A stretch of 64,000 nucleotides of DNA from Nannochloropsis oceanica (lineage: Eukaryota; Sar; Eustigmatophyceae; Eustigmatales; Monodopsidaceae), in contig CP038106.1 of NCBI GenBank assembly GCA_004519485.1, forward strand, positions 434,001-498,000, in the 5' to 3' direction. A program made the translations under genes and the position numbers. The notes below the pieces were generated by a model. It did no database searches. It saw nothing but the letters and a program-made list of their open reading frames with translations, and had not been told where the DNA came from. Below, in pieces: positions 10,712 through 23,010 of the stretch. Position 1 is the stretch's first letter. The number at the start of each line of letters is the position of its first letter.

Positions 10712-13351
10712 TTCGAGCACTGCAAGCAAGGGGAAGTATCTTAGATGATGATGATGATGATGAGGGCGAGGCTAGCGGTGCATGTGCGCCTATAGGTTGG
10801 TGGCAGAACCGGCAAGAGTTAGACAGGGGAAAAGATGTGCATCTTGTCCTTGGGTAGGTAGCATTGCGTACTACGATCGAGGAAAAGGGAGTGGAAAGGG
10901 TAAAGAAGGAGCATGCTCGCTTTTCCCAACGAGAATTTCTTGAAGACGACATGCCGCCCAGTGGGAGGGCATAACCAAAACCTTGAATTTGCTTGCATCT
11001 GACTTGACCACAGGCAAATCTCCACTAAATATCCCTGTATATGAGTATATGTATACATATCTCCCTCACCCAAACCCACTTATAATCATTGTTTCCCTGC
11101 GCTAGAAACGGGGGCCACTTCCCATTAGCCACCGGAAGTGTCTAGTGTATGTATGGCCGCCCCTACGACAAAAAACACGGTGACAACCATGACCACAGGC
11201 ACCGCAGCAGATGAAGCGCGATGAAGCAATCATCGGTGCTGTCCTTGCTAAGCATATCTCTTTTTTAGCCTTGACTTACACGCTGGGAGTACGAGTCAGT
11301 GTAAGAAAAAATACGCCAGGACCATGAGGAGGGGCACGTGGGCAGTCTGCGACATGGCGAGCGCTGTCTGCACCATCATCTGCGAGGCCAGCGTCCGGAG
11401 CAAATGAAGCAGCAGCAACTTGAGCAACGTGGCCACTATCGGGCGCGATCATGGCTATATATGTGTAAATGCTTGCAGGTATAAATGTAGACGATCGAGT
11501 GCGTTCACGGCTTTCAGGGAGGCGGAGGAAGGACGGGATGACGTGCGTATTGCACCGGGGATTGACACACGCAGGTTTGATTGGGGGGAATGATGAGACG
11601 CGGAGCCCAAGGGGAATAGAGAAGCGTGGAGACGAAATGGGGTCGCTGACGGGAAAGTGTGGAGTGAACAAGCGGAAGGGAGGGACAGGATGCATGTTTC
11701 CGTCAATGGATTGAAACCAAACCGAAAAAAGTACCATTCGCAAAATAGAGCGCAGTGGAAGGAAATTCTGCTTGTTCTGGAGTCGATCTTGTTTATGATT
11801 CTTTTGTTGACTAAGCCACACACACAAAACTTGTCGCTCTTTCGGGAGAGCGAAGAAAAGCAGAGTAAGAGATGAGGGGAAAACAATACTGTCTCTCTCC
11901 AAAACGATCTACAGGCATGCTATCTTCTGGCGGCATCTCTCTTCCTAATCGCGAATCCATACTCTTTTGATAAATCGAGACCTTATGCTTGCCCAACATT
12001 CACTCACTCTTCCTTTTTTTCATCTTTTTCTTTTGCTTCTCTCCTCTCTTCACCTACGCCGATCTTCCTCGTCCCCTCCGGATGACTGGCCGAGATTTCG
12101 CATCTCTTTGTGCGCTTTTCCTATTATTTTGTCGTATAGGTTTAATCGAAAGGGGGAGATTAATTTTCCTGTGCACTTAAACCGCCGCTTTTTTTTTCTT
12201 TTTTTTTTTAAATCGCTGTCTAATCCTCGTTGTCCGCCTCTTTTCTTTCTTTTTCATCTTCTCTCTTCTAGTAAGGTTTCCATTTCTTTCTTACTATTAT
12301 TCTATCTCTTCTTTTTCTTCCCTTCTGCGACCGGTCGGTGCCTGGACTGATTGGTAGAATATTTGAGTTCTCAGCTTCTCTCTCTGTCTCCCTCTCTGAA
12401 TCTCTTTCTCCCAGTCTCCCTCTCTCTCTCTCTTTCACTCTCTCTCTTCCTCTCCCTCTGAATAAACTCTCTTTATCCCTTCCACACGCGGGTGACGAAA
12501 AAAGTGAAAACAAATGAAAGAGTACATCGAGAAGACTAATAGGATTGAATAGATACCACCTCGCCTTCAAGACTCCAGGGCGTCTGATCCTTCTCCCTCT
12601 CTGATCCTCCACTCCAAATCTGCGCTCTCATCTAAAAGGCATCCTCCCTTGACCGCTGCCTGCGCCTTCATTTGCTCTGTACACAGAGCAAGGCTACCCA
12701 CCTGCTCTCCCTCCCTTCTTCCCTCCCTCCCTCCCTCCCTCCCCAATTCTTTCAACCTCCGCCTTTCATTCCACCAAATGGTGTGAGAGAAAACAGATAA
12801 ATCAAAAAGAAACAAGGAACGGATGAGATCACCCCTATAACCTAAATGCCTCCTTTCTCCTTCCAGCTGTCCCTACCTCCTTCACTCCCTTCCACTGCTT
12901 CCTGCCCAACAAGAGATCGTTTCTAATATACACACTCTCTTATGCTCCCCTTTCTCCTACCCTCCCTCCGTCCATGTCTTCCATTCCCTGAGGATAACAA
13001 ACGAACAGGAGAGGGGTAGTGGTGGAGAGTATGGGCGAGGAAGCGGATGAGGTGCGTAGGGTGCATGGAAGAGCCCCCGCTCATCAACGACAGACGGGCA
13101 GACCGAAATGGACTTAGGTTTCAAACGCACACACGCACACACCCACTCGCGCTCTCTCTCACACACACATTCAAAAGCACACACACGAAAACACACTGAC
13201 AAACACCAACACTGCCACCCGCCCGCCTACTCTAATTTCTACCCCTCCTACCTCCTCCCTCCCTCTCTCCCTCCATCTCTCCGGAAAGTAAGCCCCGCAG
13301 GCACCACTCCCGACCCACCCACCGTCCCTCCTCCCTCCCCCCTTTCCCTGC
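10712..13351. other. Gene-poor low-complexity stretch
   Basis: 2.6 kb without a confident gene. It contains an (ATG)n run near 10744-10765, T-rich and CT-rich DNA from 11990 to 12480, (CCCT)n at about 12711-12744, and CA-rich DNA at about 13120-13210. A hydrophobic minus-strand frame at about 11290-11430 is the only hint of coding (see findings). The right end holds the 3' flank of the desaturase gene. Confidence 0.5.
12711..12745. repeat. (CCCT)n microsatellite
   Basis: Run of CCCT units on the plus strand, one of several CCCT/GGGA tetranucleotide tracts in the window (others near 13661-13690 in an intron and 32208-32232 in coding DNA). Confidence 0.85.
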
Positions 13352-15501
13352 TTAAGCCACGCGTCCATGGATCCAAGAATAAGGCGTCTTGGGCATCTTT
13401 TTCACCCGGTCAAGACTCATCTCGGCAAGCCTCATGTATCGGGGCGCGAGCTTGCAGAGCTTCTCCTGGTACTTGGCCCCTTCAGAAGACAGGCCTCCCA
13501 TGTGCTCGATGTCCCATGTCTCCACCAAATATTCCAGAATGTTGGCGTAGTCCACTGCCGTGTAGACACCGAGCTTCTGCGCCGTGACCGAGAAGTGCTC
13601 GAAGAGGTCCGGGTCGTGGCCGTCCGTCATCATCACGGCAGGCATGGTGATCTGAGATGAGGGAGGGAGGGAGGGAGGGAGGGAGAGAGGGAGGGAGGAG
13701 GGAAAGGTAAACAGCCGTATCTTGGCCCATGGTGAAAGTACTTGTGTCGTTCCCTTCCTCCTAATGCGTACCTACCTCCCTCCCTTTCCCCCTCCCTCTC
13801 CTCCGCCCTCCCTACCTGATCACTCATTAACTCATAGAAGCTCTTCAACCCCCCTTCCGGGTCCTTCTTGAGGATCTCCTGGAAGATGGCTTGGTATGCC
13901 TTCTCGTGCCTCGACTCATCCCCTGCAATCTTACTGCAGATCAGACCCAGATTGCCATCACCGGCGCTGTTGGCCAGCCGCGCCACATTCTGATGGGAGA
14001 TCTTGGTTGCTCGCTCTTGGAAGGAGGTGTATACGAAACCCTTGTACGGATCCTTCTTGATTTTGGGGTTGAAACCGCTCGAAATCTAATTTACGGACGC
14101 AGAGGGAGGGAGGGTGGGAAGAATGAGTTAGACATCGCGCGAGACGAAGGGGGGGAACACAAGAACAGGAGCCTTCCTCCATCCCTCCCTCTCTCCCTCC
14201 CTCCCATCCCCACGTACCAGGTGCTGAATCGTGCACTCGATCGCGCGCATGTCCACGCGCCCCGTCAAGTACAAGTACCGGTTGAGCAGATCCCCGTGCC
14301 TGTTCTCCTCGCTCGTCCACCCCCGTGTCCATCGGCACCAGGCCGAAGGACTCGTCCCGGTGGGGTCATCCACGCCCTCGAACGTGTTCAACAGCGTCTG
14401 GTAAGTGGGCAACGCCTCCTCAGTCACCATGTCCCCCACCAAGACCACCAGCGTCTCGTCCGGCAACGTCTCCGCCTTTTCCCTGAATTCCTTTACCTCG
14501 TCTTCCCACCCTTCCTTGGTCAGGTCCGGGACAAAGTCGGACGGTTGCCAAGCCTTCTCCCCCGTGGGGAGGAGGAGCTTCGAGAGCATCCCTTCCACCA
14601 TGGGCTCCATGCTGACAATGACTTCGTGCTTGTCGGGGTAGACGTGCATCAGCTCGTTGGCAGCCCTGTGCATCAGTGGAGGGAAAGAGGGAGGGAGGAC
14701 AGGAGGGGAGGACGTGAGTGGGTGCGAGGGGAGGAAAAGGCTACTTTTTGATCCCCACCTGCTCATGAACAACGTGAGGGAGAGAAGCAGAAGACAGCAG
14801 CTGACAGACGTGCGCCCTGTCTGCCGGCCTTCACAGACAAGACCGACATTCTTTAATAGACCTTCCAAACCTTCTCTTACCACCTCACATTCCCGCATGT
14901 GCCCTCCTTGGGTGAGACATACATTCCACGGGCCAGGAAACCGGCCTGCCAAGGCGGCAGCGTATGTGACCCACCAAAACATGTGGCGCAGTAAGACTCC
15001 CGATTCCCAACACTTCCCCTCTCCACACCTACTCATGCTATACATATATCCACTTACAGTACAAACACGCACGAGCCATCAGGTCATTTCTCTATCCCTC
15101 CCTCGGAAGTGACTTACTGCTTGCGTCGAAACTCCGCCTCCCAGTCGGGCTTGGCGGCCTGGGCGGGGGGGGCGACGGCAGGGGGCTCGATGGCCACGGC
15201 CCGCAGAGGAGCCACTGTGATGCCAGAGAAGTAAGGGCGGGAGCGTGTGAGTGTCGGCATGTGCTCGTTGTTTGTCGCCAGGCTCACGCATGTGTGTTCT
15301 TCGGGGTGCTTTCCCCCCTGCTCTCCTGCTGACTGTGCGCATGCAAGCACAACACGTACCTCGATGAGACGATGCAGGAGCGCCCGGGCGGAGGCTCTGG
15401 GAGGAGGGGACGACAAAGGCTAGGCTGGTGGAAAGGACCAGGGCCGTGACGGTGCCACGAAGCAAGGCTTTGGCACCTTGGGTGCTGCTGCTGCTCTCCA
15501 T
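13352..15501 (-). CDS. FAB2: Plastid stearoyl-ACP Delta9 desaturase (plant-type soluble di-iron enzyme)
   Basis: Five exons: 15501-15360, 15214-15118, 14665-14218, 14085-13816, 13651-13352; all junctions GT-AG and phases agree; 418 residues. The N-terminus is a signal peptide ending [12 protein letters not shown] (Ala-Phe type plastid import). The mature enzyme has the family order: [33 protein letters not shown], di-iron motif [37 protein letters not shown], second di-iron motif [27 protein letters not shown] and a C-terminal PYSWI. Reaction: introduces the cis-9 double bond into 18:0-ACP in the plastid stroma using ferredoxin, feeding membrane and storage lipid. (GGGA)n tracts lie in the last intron. 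Confidence 0.96.
13661..13690. repeat. (GGGA)n microsatellite in last intron of FAB2
   Basis: Tandem GGGA units on the plus strand, just inside the acceptor of the last desaturase intron. On the transcript strand they supply the polypyrimidine tract. Confidence 0.85.
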
Positions 15502-17662
15502 AATGAAAAAAGGTCGAGACGAGATGTCGCTTGCCTTGTGTGCTGTGTCTTGATGGTGGTAAAGGGAACCCATGGAGAGGTGTGGTGTGAGTACCCTGGC
15601 GTGCCCGTACCGAAAAGCGCCGCCTTCGCCTCAGGGGATTGTCACTGCCTTATCGCTGCGCGATTCCGTCATCAGGCAAAAAACATGCCGTAGTGGGGGA
15701 CGGCCAAGTGCAAGGAGGGGCTTCTCGAAAAACTTATGAAGCCGACTCGGTCCAACACCTGGCATGACGTGGCGTGAAATGCCGTAATGGCTCGTGTGCT
15801 ATCAACAAGCCCGTCCATGCCTGCGTGCTGAGAACGTGAGTAAGTGAAACGAGTGTGCAGACGGGTGAATCACTTCATTCAACACGCACATGGGAGAGAG
15901 TGCGAGACACGGTCTCGCGACGAATGCGCGACACGGGCATTTGGCATCATCATCATCGACGCGGCATACTGCCTCATCCGAAAACACCGCGACTTTGTCA
16001 TCGAATAAATTGTATGATGTTGTATTGCTTGTCCTGTGCACACCACAAAGGACGGGAACCGCGGTGAATGGGGGCTGGACGAATTGTATCTCTAGAGCCT
16101 TCGAACTCGTTTGATGAGGCCGTGGGCGATGACGCGACGTAGTCACCAGGGGCTGTTCGTGTTGATCTGGTGTTTCTGGAGTTCAGGGCGCCAAAAATCG
16201 ATGGATGGTTCATTTCGCGGATATTAATACGACCTTTCCCTTAGTATGACTCGAGGTTGACTGTAAATCGGGGTGCAGATGCGTCCTAGAAAGCCAAAAA
16301 GACCCTTGTAATCGGTGGAAGTGGTTCGGAGAGCGGCTCGGAATGCGCGAAACCCCCTTCGTCACGGACCATGCCTCTCGGCGATCAACCTCAAATTCAT
16401 GTGAAGAGGGCAGCGCGTCGGGGTCGCCATCGCAACGCTCGGTAAGTGGTCTGATGAGTATACAACGTGTGAATGTATTTGTTCTTGGGAAAAGGACATT
16501 GCGCTCCACGGCCCCACTTCCAATTTCTGCTCCCACACTCCACAGTCGACGAGCTGGACCAGGGCATCATCCTGCAGTCCTTGTTCACGAGAATCAGCTC
16601 TACTCCCGCGGGCCCGAACTGCCAATGCCTTGTGTTGGTGGAGCCGCGAGACTCGACGAATACCTGCGTGCGGCAGACGATCGTCAGGAGCGACAACCGG
16701 ACGGATGACAAGCATCTGTGCGACGTTATCCATGGCCGCGACCTTCGCCAAGGGCTCCCTGTCAACCTCATCCTTGACAAGCGCTTTGTGGGTCTGTGTG
16801 ACGCGCTCGCGGTGAGGCGCCTGTTCGACGCCGTGTCGCTGTCGGGCTTCTCCCTCCCGTTCGGCGACCGGCGGAAGCGGAAGCGGCACCTGCGTGCAAC
16901 AGAGCAGGAGGATGTGGTGGATACGCCGCGTTGCGACACCTATCCGAAAGCTATTTCTAAGAGCAGTTCGTGTCCTCCCACACGGACTCCCCCTTCGAGG
17001 GCAAAAAGTGTTCGTAAAAAAAGCTTATTGACGGGCAGTCGCAGCGCGGCGCCTCCTTCCCATCCTCCTGCTCCGCTGTGCGGCTCTCCTCGAACGTCTC
17101 CACACACTCCTCATGGTCATAAGCCTGCTCGGGTTTCCCTTCACGACGTTGTTCTCATCGTCGAGAGACAGGAAGATCATGTAATCACGACTATTCGAAG
17201 GCAAAGGCTGCAGAAACTGCCGCTGCGCCGCTTTCTTGGTGATCAACGGGAAGGCGCCAGAAACGGAGGGTTTGTGACGGTGTGGGAGGGACGACGATGT
17301 TGAAGGCAAGCCGCAGGCACTGCGTCAAGCAAGTCCCGGTCTTGAAGCCTCCTCTTCACAACAATGAAAGCAAAAAGCCAAGTCACGGTCCAATGTCATT
17401 GTCACAAGGTGTTCTTTCCTGCTACCTTCCTTAAAACCATTTCTTGTTGTGCTCGTTTGTTGGTGATGCATCTATTCTTCGATTGCCAGCCAGCATGGCT
17501 CCAAAGCGACTTTGATTCAATCGTTTTGAAAACACGGAGAATCCGTGCCTTGAATGAAAATGCTAATGTCACATGTACCTCTAACTATTTATATCGATCC
17601 AGCCGCCCCACAGCGCCAACCCCTCCCTCCTCCTCCTTCTCCTTATCCTCCATCTCTTGCTC
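15502..17662. other. Unassigned 2.2 kb between desaturase and giant DUF1769 gene
   Basis: No gene is recognised. Several mid-size open frames overlap on both strands. On the plus strand an ATG at 16370 opens a 24-codon exon with a good GTAAGTG donor at 16441 and a matching CACAG acceptor before 16546, giving a possible 78-residue product with no known relative. A longer plus frame to 17303 reads with GC-rich third positions but has no family motif. Minus frames at 15802-16213 are likewise unknown. Confidence 0.35.
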
Positions 17663-20600
17663 CTACTCCCCATCCTCCTCGCTATCATCCGACAACCCTC
17701 TATCTAGCTCGTCAGACGTCGACTCTGAAATCTCCTCAAAGTCCTCCTCATCGAAATCCTCTTCTGTTGACGGGGAGGGCGACGGCGCCACTGCTGCCGA
17801 GGCCTGCTGCCAGCTGCTGGTACTGCTGTTAAGCCCCACCGCTTGCAATGCTTCCCCACCAGTCCCGGTTGCTGAAGGATCCACGGATGGCAACAAGAGC
17901 AGTGGCACCGGCATGGGAGGAGAACCCCTGGTGGCCGGCGATAACAGAGGGGTCGTCATCGTCGTTGCCGGCGCGGTGTTGCTGCTGCTGGTGGCTGTGA
18001 TAGCGGTGCTCGTAGAATTGAGCGGACTTATTGTCAAGGCAGACAGCTGGTCTTCGATCAGGCAGAGGGTCTCGTGACACTTGCTTCGATTAGAAGTATA
18101 CTTAACCGAAGGTGCCTTTGCCCCGGCTAACAACCACGAGATCCGCTCCCACTTTGTGCGGTCCAAGAACCGCAGACACACCTTCATCGTCTCCTTGCTC
18201 AGCATGGTGGATGAAAAATCTCCCCTATAAATATCACAGACTTTGGGCAAAATAACCAATCTCTTCTTCGTGTCCACTTTCAAGGTGTACCCCACAAAAC
18301 GAGCACTCGCCTTATCCAACTGCTCGTCTAAATGAGCCGCGTGAAAGACAGTGACGAAAGGAGGTGCAGAGATACTGCCATTGATCAATGCGAAATTAAT
18401 GCGATAATCGGACATGCCTAAAGCATAGCTGTAGTGATCGTCGTCGAGGGGGGGAGGGGATGGCATGTGGCGAGGGAGGGTCCGAGGACGGGAGAGGCGC
18501 CCGCGCAGGACGCAATACTCCAGCTCACTGAGGGAGAAGACGTCCGTGCCGAGCTCGTAGGAAACGGAGGCAAAAAAGGCAGACCAGTCCTTACTGGAGG
18601 GAGGGCCCAGAAGGAGGAGGGCGTGCTGGAGAAGGGTATGGTAGATGTTGAGGAAGAACGCCAATGCCTCTGCAGAGTCCAAGTCAAGCAAATGCAAGGG
18701 CAACACCCGAAAAGACGAACACAAATCCAAGAACGCCACCAATCGCTCCGTCCCAGAATCGGGCGAGAGATCATACACGAGCCTCAGAGCCTTCTCTGAC
18801 AGCTGACAAGGAGACATACTCAAAGCAGCCGTCGTTGCAGGCGCCGCCACATCAAAACTCATCCTCCGAGCATTCAGAATGATTCGACTGGCCGGACGCC
18901 ATTGTCCAGACTTCAACACAAATGCCTCTCGGGGGTCGGAAATCACCACCCCCACAGGGATCTCATAGGTCGCCTGCCCTCCAACCCGTACAGCCAACGA
19001 ACTCAGCCAGCTATCCCTGATGGCCTCGGTGGCAAAACAGAGGTAATGGACTCGACCGAGTGTCTCGAGCCCCAAAAAATATTTTCCGGGGAATTGGGCA
19101 CAGAGCTTGCTGGCGCCTTGAGGGACCTTGACGGCCAAAATGTCGTGGAGGAAGACAGACCAGCCTGGCTTTTTGGTGCCCATCGAGAAGAAGGAGACGT
19201 GGGAGGAGTAGAGCACTATCCATTCTTCCTTCCAGTGGGACTCCCACAAGGCGCGCGCCACCATATTTTGCTGGAGGGGAGGGCCGCTGGGTTTGGAAGG
19301 GACGGTGACGGCCATGTCTGCGGCAGTACCGGTGAGGAACCAGGCATCAAGGTTATTGCGACGACGGAGGATGGAGTAGAGTGCAGCCTTGCAGGATGGA
19401 AGGACCCGGGTCTCGTCCACCTCGAAAGCGTCTTCGGCGTCGAGATGGCGGAAGGTGGAAGAGAGGGAGTGACGGGCGGAAGCGGAGGTGGCACTGGGTG
19501 GGGTGGAGCGCGGGGAGGAGGAGGGAGAGGGGAGAGAGCTGTTGATTGCACCGAGGAGTTGGGCAAGCAAGCGCACGCTCTGATCGGCGGGGTTTTGGTG
19601 ATGTAGGGGCTGGGTGGTGGAGGGGAGAGGAGGGGGCAGGCCGTCCATGCTGGGGCCGCGAGAGCGCCTTTTCCCTTCTCCTCCCTCGCTGCTCTTGCCT
19701 TCCTTGGAAGTCTTGGAGCCTTTTCTTTTCCTTTCCTTAATGGGAGTGACATTCAGCATATACGCACTATCTCTTCCTGCAAGTATACTACTGTTGTCGC
19801 TGCTACTGCCACCTCCCATCCCTCCTCCTGTTACCACCCTTTCCCTTTCTTCCCCGTCGCCCCCTGTCCCATTCCCTTCCGCGTCCCAATGCGACCGTCC
19901 AACCATCGCCGCCGAGGCAGCCGCCGCCGCTGCTGCTGATGCTTGCTGCTTGTGGAGCTGCCGTCGACGCTGCATCTGAATGACGAACGCAAGGTCAATT
20001 CCTGTCCGCAGGGCCATCCACTGCGCTGTCTCCTCCCCCGTCTCTGGATGCCTAAACCTCACCCTCAAGGCATAGGCTAGCTGCGGCTTCTTATTATGCC
20101 TGTGCACCATCTCAATCCACGCCGGCACATCAACCACCATCCCTTCCTCCACCTCTTCCGATGTAAAAGCCCTTTCCACGAAAAAGAGACCCTGCCCCTC
20201 CAGAGGCGATCCCGGCTCTCCTTCCCCCCCTACCTCTTCTCCTCTCACCGCCGCAGCAGCTGCCACGGCTGCAGCCGCTTGAACCGCTTTGCTTCTTGCA
20301 TATTTTCTGGCCTTCCGTCCCCCCGCTTTCACCCCTTCCTCTTCCTCGTCCTCGTCCTCCACCACCACCATGCTTCCATCGTCCAAGGGCATCTGCGGTG
20401 GCAGCCCCCCCCCGTCTCTCCCTCCCCCCATCCCTTCCTCCCCCCTCGGCGCCTGAAATTTGAGCTGCAAGGGACTCAGCCAGGTCTTGCTCCTTTTGCT
20501 CTGAAACATTCGCTTGCGGTTACTCGTTTGATACAACCCCAGCATCCTCCCTCCGTACTCCGAATTGACATTATCAGTTATCCCCACCTCGTAAGAGGCC

Positions 20601-21204
20601 CACTTGTTATGCCTCAGTTTGAACGCCCTTCCAACCGTCAGCCTCTCACCTTCCTCCAACCCCGCGATCACAAAATGCGCCCGCGACGAGGAGGAGGAGG
20701 GAGGATTGGGTGTCCACCACAACCACCAGCCTTTGTAAACGCTCAAATACTTCCCGTTCACGGAATTACGCAATATTACCACATCGTTGTTACACAAGAA
20801 ATCAGTTCGGAAGTAAGCGGTCGTCCCTCCTACCTTGATCAAATGCACGTCCAAGGGCGCGGCGCCTGGCCGGGCAATACAGTATCCTTTCCCCTCCGTC
20901 ACGCAAGCCCATCCTCCCGCAGACGCACCCATTCCTCCCCCTCCCATAGCAGCAGCAGCAGCAGCAGTTGATAGGTCGTCTAGGGAAGAAGAGGTGGCTG
21001 CCAAGAGAGGGACAATATCACCAGATCGGACGTACATCTCTGCGCTCAACATCGCGTCCTCCCCCTCTTCCTCTTCCTCGTCCTCCACCACCCCACCCTC
21101 ATTCACATTCTGGCCTTCATCGGCTCCTTCGCCACCACTAGTACCTGTATATGTAGCACCGCCCCCCCCTCCAACTCCCCCCCCTGCCAACCCCCCCCAT
21201 CCTC

Positions 21205-21238
<34 letters not shown>

Positions 21239-22726
21239 TCCTCCTCCCCCTCCTCCACTCACGCTCACATTCGACAACGATTTTTCCTTCCCCAACTTCG
21301 GCGACGACAGTCTCCTAATAGAGCTCCGCTCCCCACCCCCCCCCACTCCTCCAACTCCACTGCTACTAACCCCCGTCTCCGTCGCCCCCAACAAATCCCC
21401 TCTCCCCCCGCCCGGTTCCTCTCCCTTCCCCTGCATCAACTCACAATGGTAAAAGTATCGCTTATCGCACTTCCGGTGCCTGTCTCCCCCCCCGCCTGCT
21501 GCTCTAGCGTCCAAGTCATACACCACGATGTGCACACTCGAATCCCCAAAATACCCGGCCAAATCAATCGACTTCTGTCCCGCTATGTTCACCAGCTGCC
21601 ACTGGGCGAAGTCCATATACATACTGTGAAAACTCATCGAGTACGTCGGGCCTAGCACAAACTGCGGCTCCTCCCCTTTCCCCCTCCTCGGTATTCTTAC
21701 CTCGTCCGGCTCAAAAAACTCCTTCCCAAGGGGAGGGATCTTCCCTCCCACGGGTGTTATGACCAACCGATCCATCCCTCGGCTCAACGGAAATGTCAAA
21801 TGTGGCAGCTCCACCTCATCCGCGTCCTGACCCCCCCCAGCCTTATCCCCAAAGGAGTAATGCAAGTTCTTCAGCACCCTCCTCGCAAAACCCAAGATCA
21901 TTCCCGCAACGGTCTTCGTCACCAGACCCATATGCATTCTCTCCGTCAGCTCCGCTCCCATGTACAAGACACCTTGAGGCAGCTTTTTGAACTTCCCTTG
22001 AATCTGCATCTCAAACAACCGTTGTTTGCCAGCGAAATGCGCGACGTACCTTGGGTCTTCCGGCTTGGTTCGGAGCATAAACAGGACATGCCCTTTAAAA
22101 TATTCGTTTTCAAAATCAACGACCTCGTTGAATGGCACCTGCGTCCCCGTCCAATCAATTAGCTTGACTCCATTATAGCGGGGATCACGCAACGTCTGAG
22201 CAAACCTCGCGCTGCTCTCACGGCTCCTTCCCCCAGACCTCCCACTCCAAGGCTGCTGGGGCTGCGTGCCGTTACCGTCCGAGCCCGTCTCACCATTAGT
22301 ACCACTGCCCCATGCTCCTCCCCGTGCTCCTCCTCCCGCTCCTCCTCCAGGAGCATCAGCTTCTACCCCAGCCAAGCCCGTCTGGCTAGCAATTCGCCGC
22401 AACGCCGAAACTGCTTGTCCGGCTGCCTGCCCCGCGGCCTCTACCATCGTCGACGGCACGGCCACTAGCGAAGGGGAAGAAGACGCGGGTGAGGATGACG
22501 AAGACGAATTAGGCGATATCCTGCGATTTGAAGGGTGGTCATGTCCGTGTGGGTACCCGTGCCCTGCTACCCCTTGGTGTCCATCAATTCTCGCTGATCC
22601 CGAACGGCCCATGGTTTGCACCTGATCTGTTGCTCCGCCTGGACCTGGGCCCAACGGCGCCAGCAAATTTACATCTTGCCCCCGCGCTTTGAGGATAAGG
22701 ATGACAAGGGTGGCACCCAGAACCAT
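17663..22726 (-). CDS. Giant DUF1769 - PH - DUF547 membrane-associated protein
   Basis: Intronless 1687-residue frame. Order seen: N-terminal membrane helix; Ser/Gly-rich linker; DUF1769 (about 190-425, with FENEYFKGHVLFMLRTK, LPQGVLYMGAELTERMHMG and YMDFAQWQLVNIAGQKSID); Gly/Ala linkers; a beta-trefoil-like stretch (about 610-720, CNNDVVILRNSVNGKYLSVY); a PH domain (about 1160-1255, HWKEEWIVLYSSHVSFF); DUF547 (about 1325-1515, LDLCSSFRVLPLHLLDLDS, ALAFFLNIYHTLLQHALL, YRINFALINGSISAPPF); acidic Ser-rich tail. DUF547 is found with PH and DEP domains in other eukaryotes; its activity is unknown. The frame stays open upstream of 22726, adding a second hydrophobic segment (RLFVPQILYTIGWAAANRL); an exon with ATG at 23010 (donor after 22962) may supply the true start through an acceptor before 22890. 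Probably a lipid- or membrane-binding scaffold. Confidence 0.8.
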
Positions 22727-22870
22727 GCCTATAAGTAAGCCTACATCGAGCTCCGGGCTGGAAAGGAGGCGGTTCGCGGCCGCCCACCCTATTGTGTAAA
22801 GGATTTGTGGGACGAATAAACGATGAGCACAGCGTAAACACCATCTGATTTGAGTACGACTTGTGCCAAG

Positions 22871-22911
22871 CCACTTCCCCTCTACATGGCCTCCACTTCC
22901 CCTCTACATGG
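22871..22911. repeat. Direct repeat, 19 bp x 2
   Basis: CCACTTCCCCTCTACATGG occurs at 22871-22889 and again at 22893-22911, separated by 3 bp. It lies in the possible first intron/second exon border of the DUF1769 gene. Confidence 0.9.
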
Positions 22912-23010
22912 TCATCACGCTTGCCTCTCCCACTCTCTGCACTCTGTCGTTGTCGACGTACCGGTGCCCGCGGCGGCTGCCAATACCAAGGGTTCGAAAT
23001 ATGTGTCCAT

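Noticed and set aside
17100-17310. Minus-strand frame (FLQPLPSNSRDYMIFLSLDDEN) recalling the TTL C-terminal region of the first gene
   Set aside because: The resemblance covers only about 25 residues, needs a gap, and no other TTL motif is found around it. It may be chance.
20096-21452. Long plus-strand open frames
   Set aside because: They are antisense to the DUF1769/PH/DUF547 gene and consist of Pro/Ser/Ala runs mirrored from its Gly/Ala-rich linkers.
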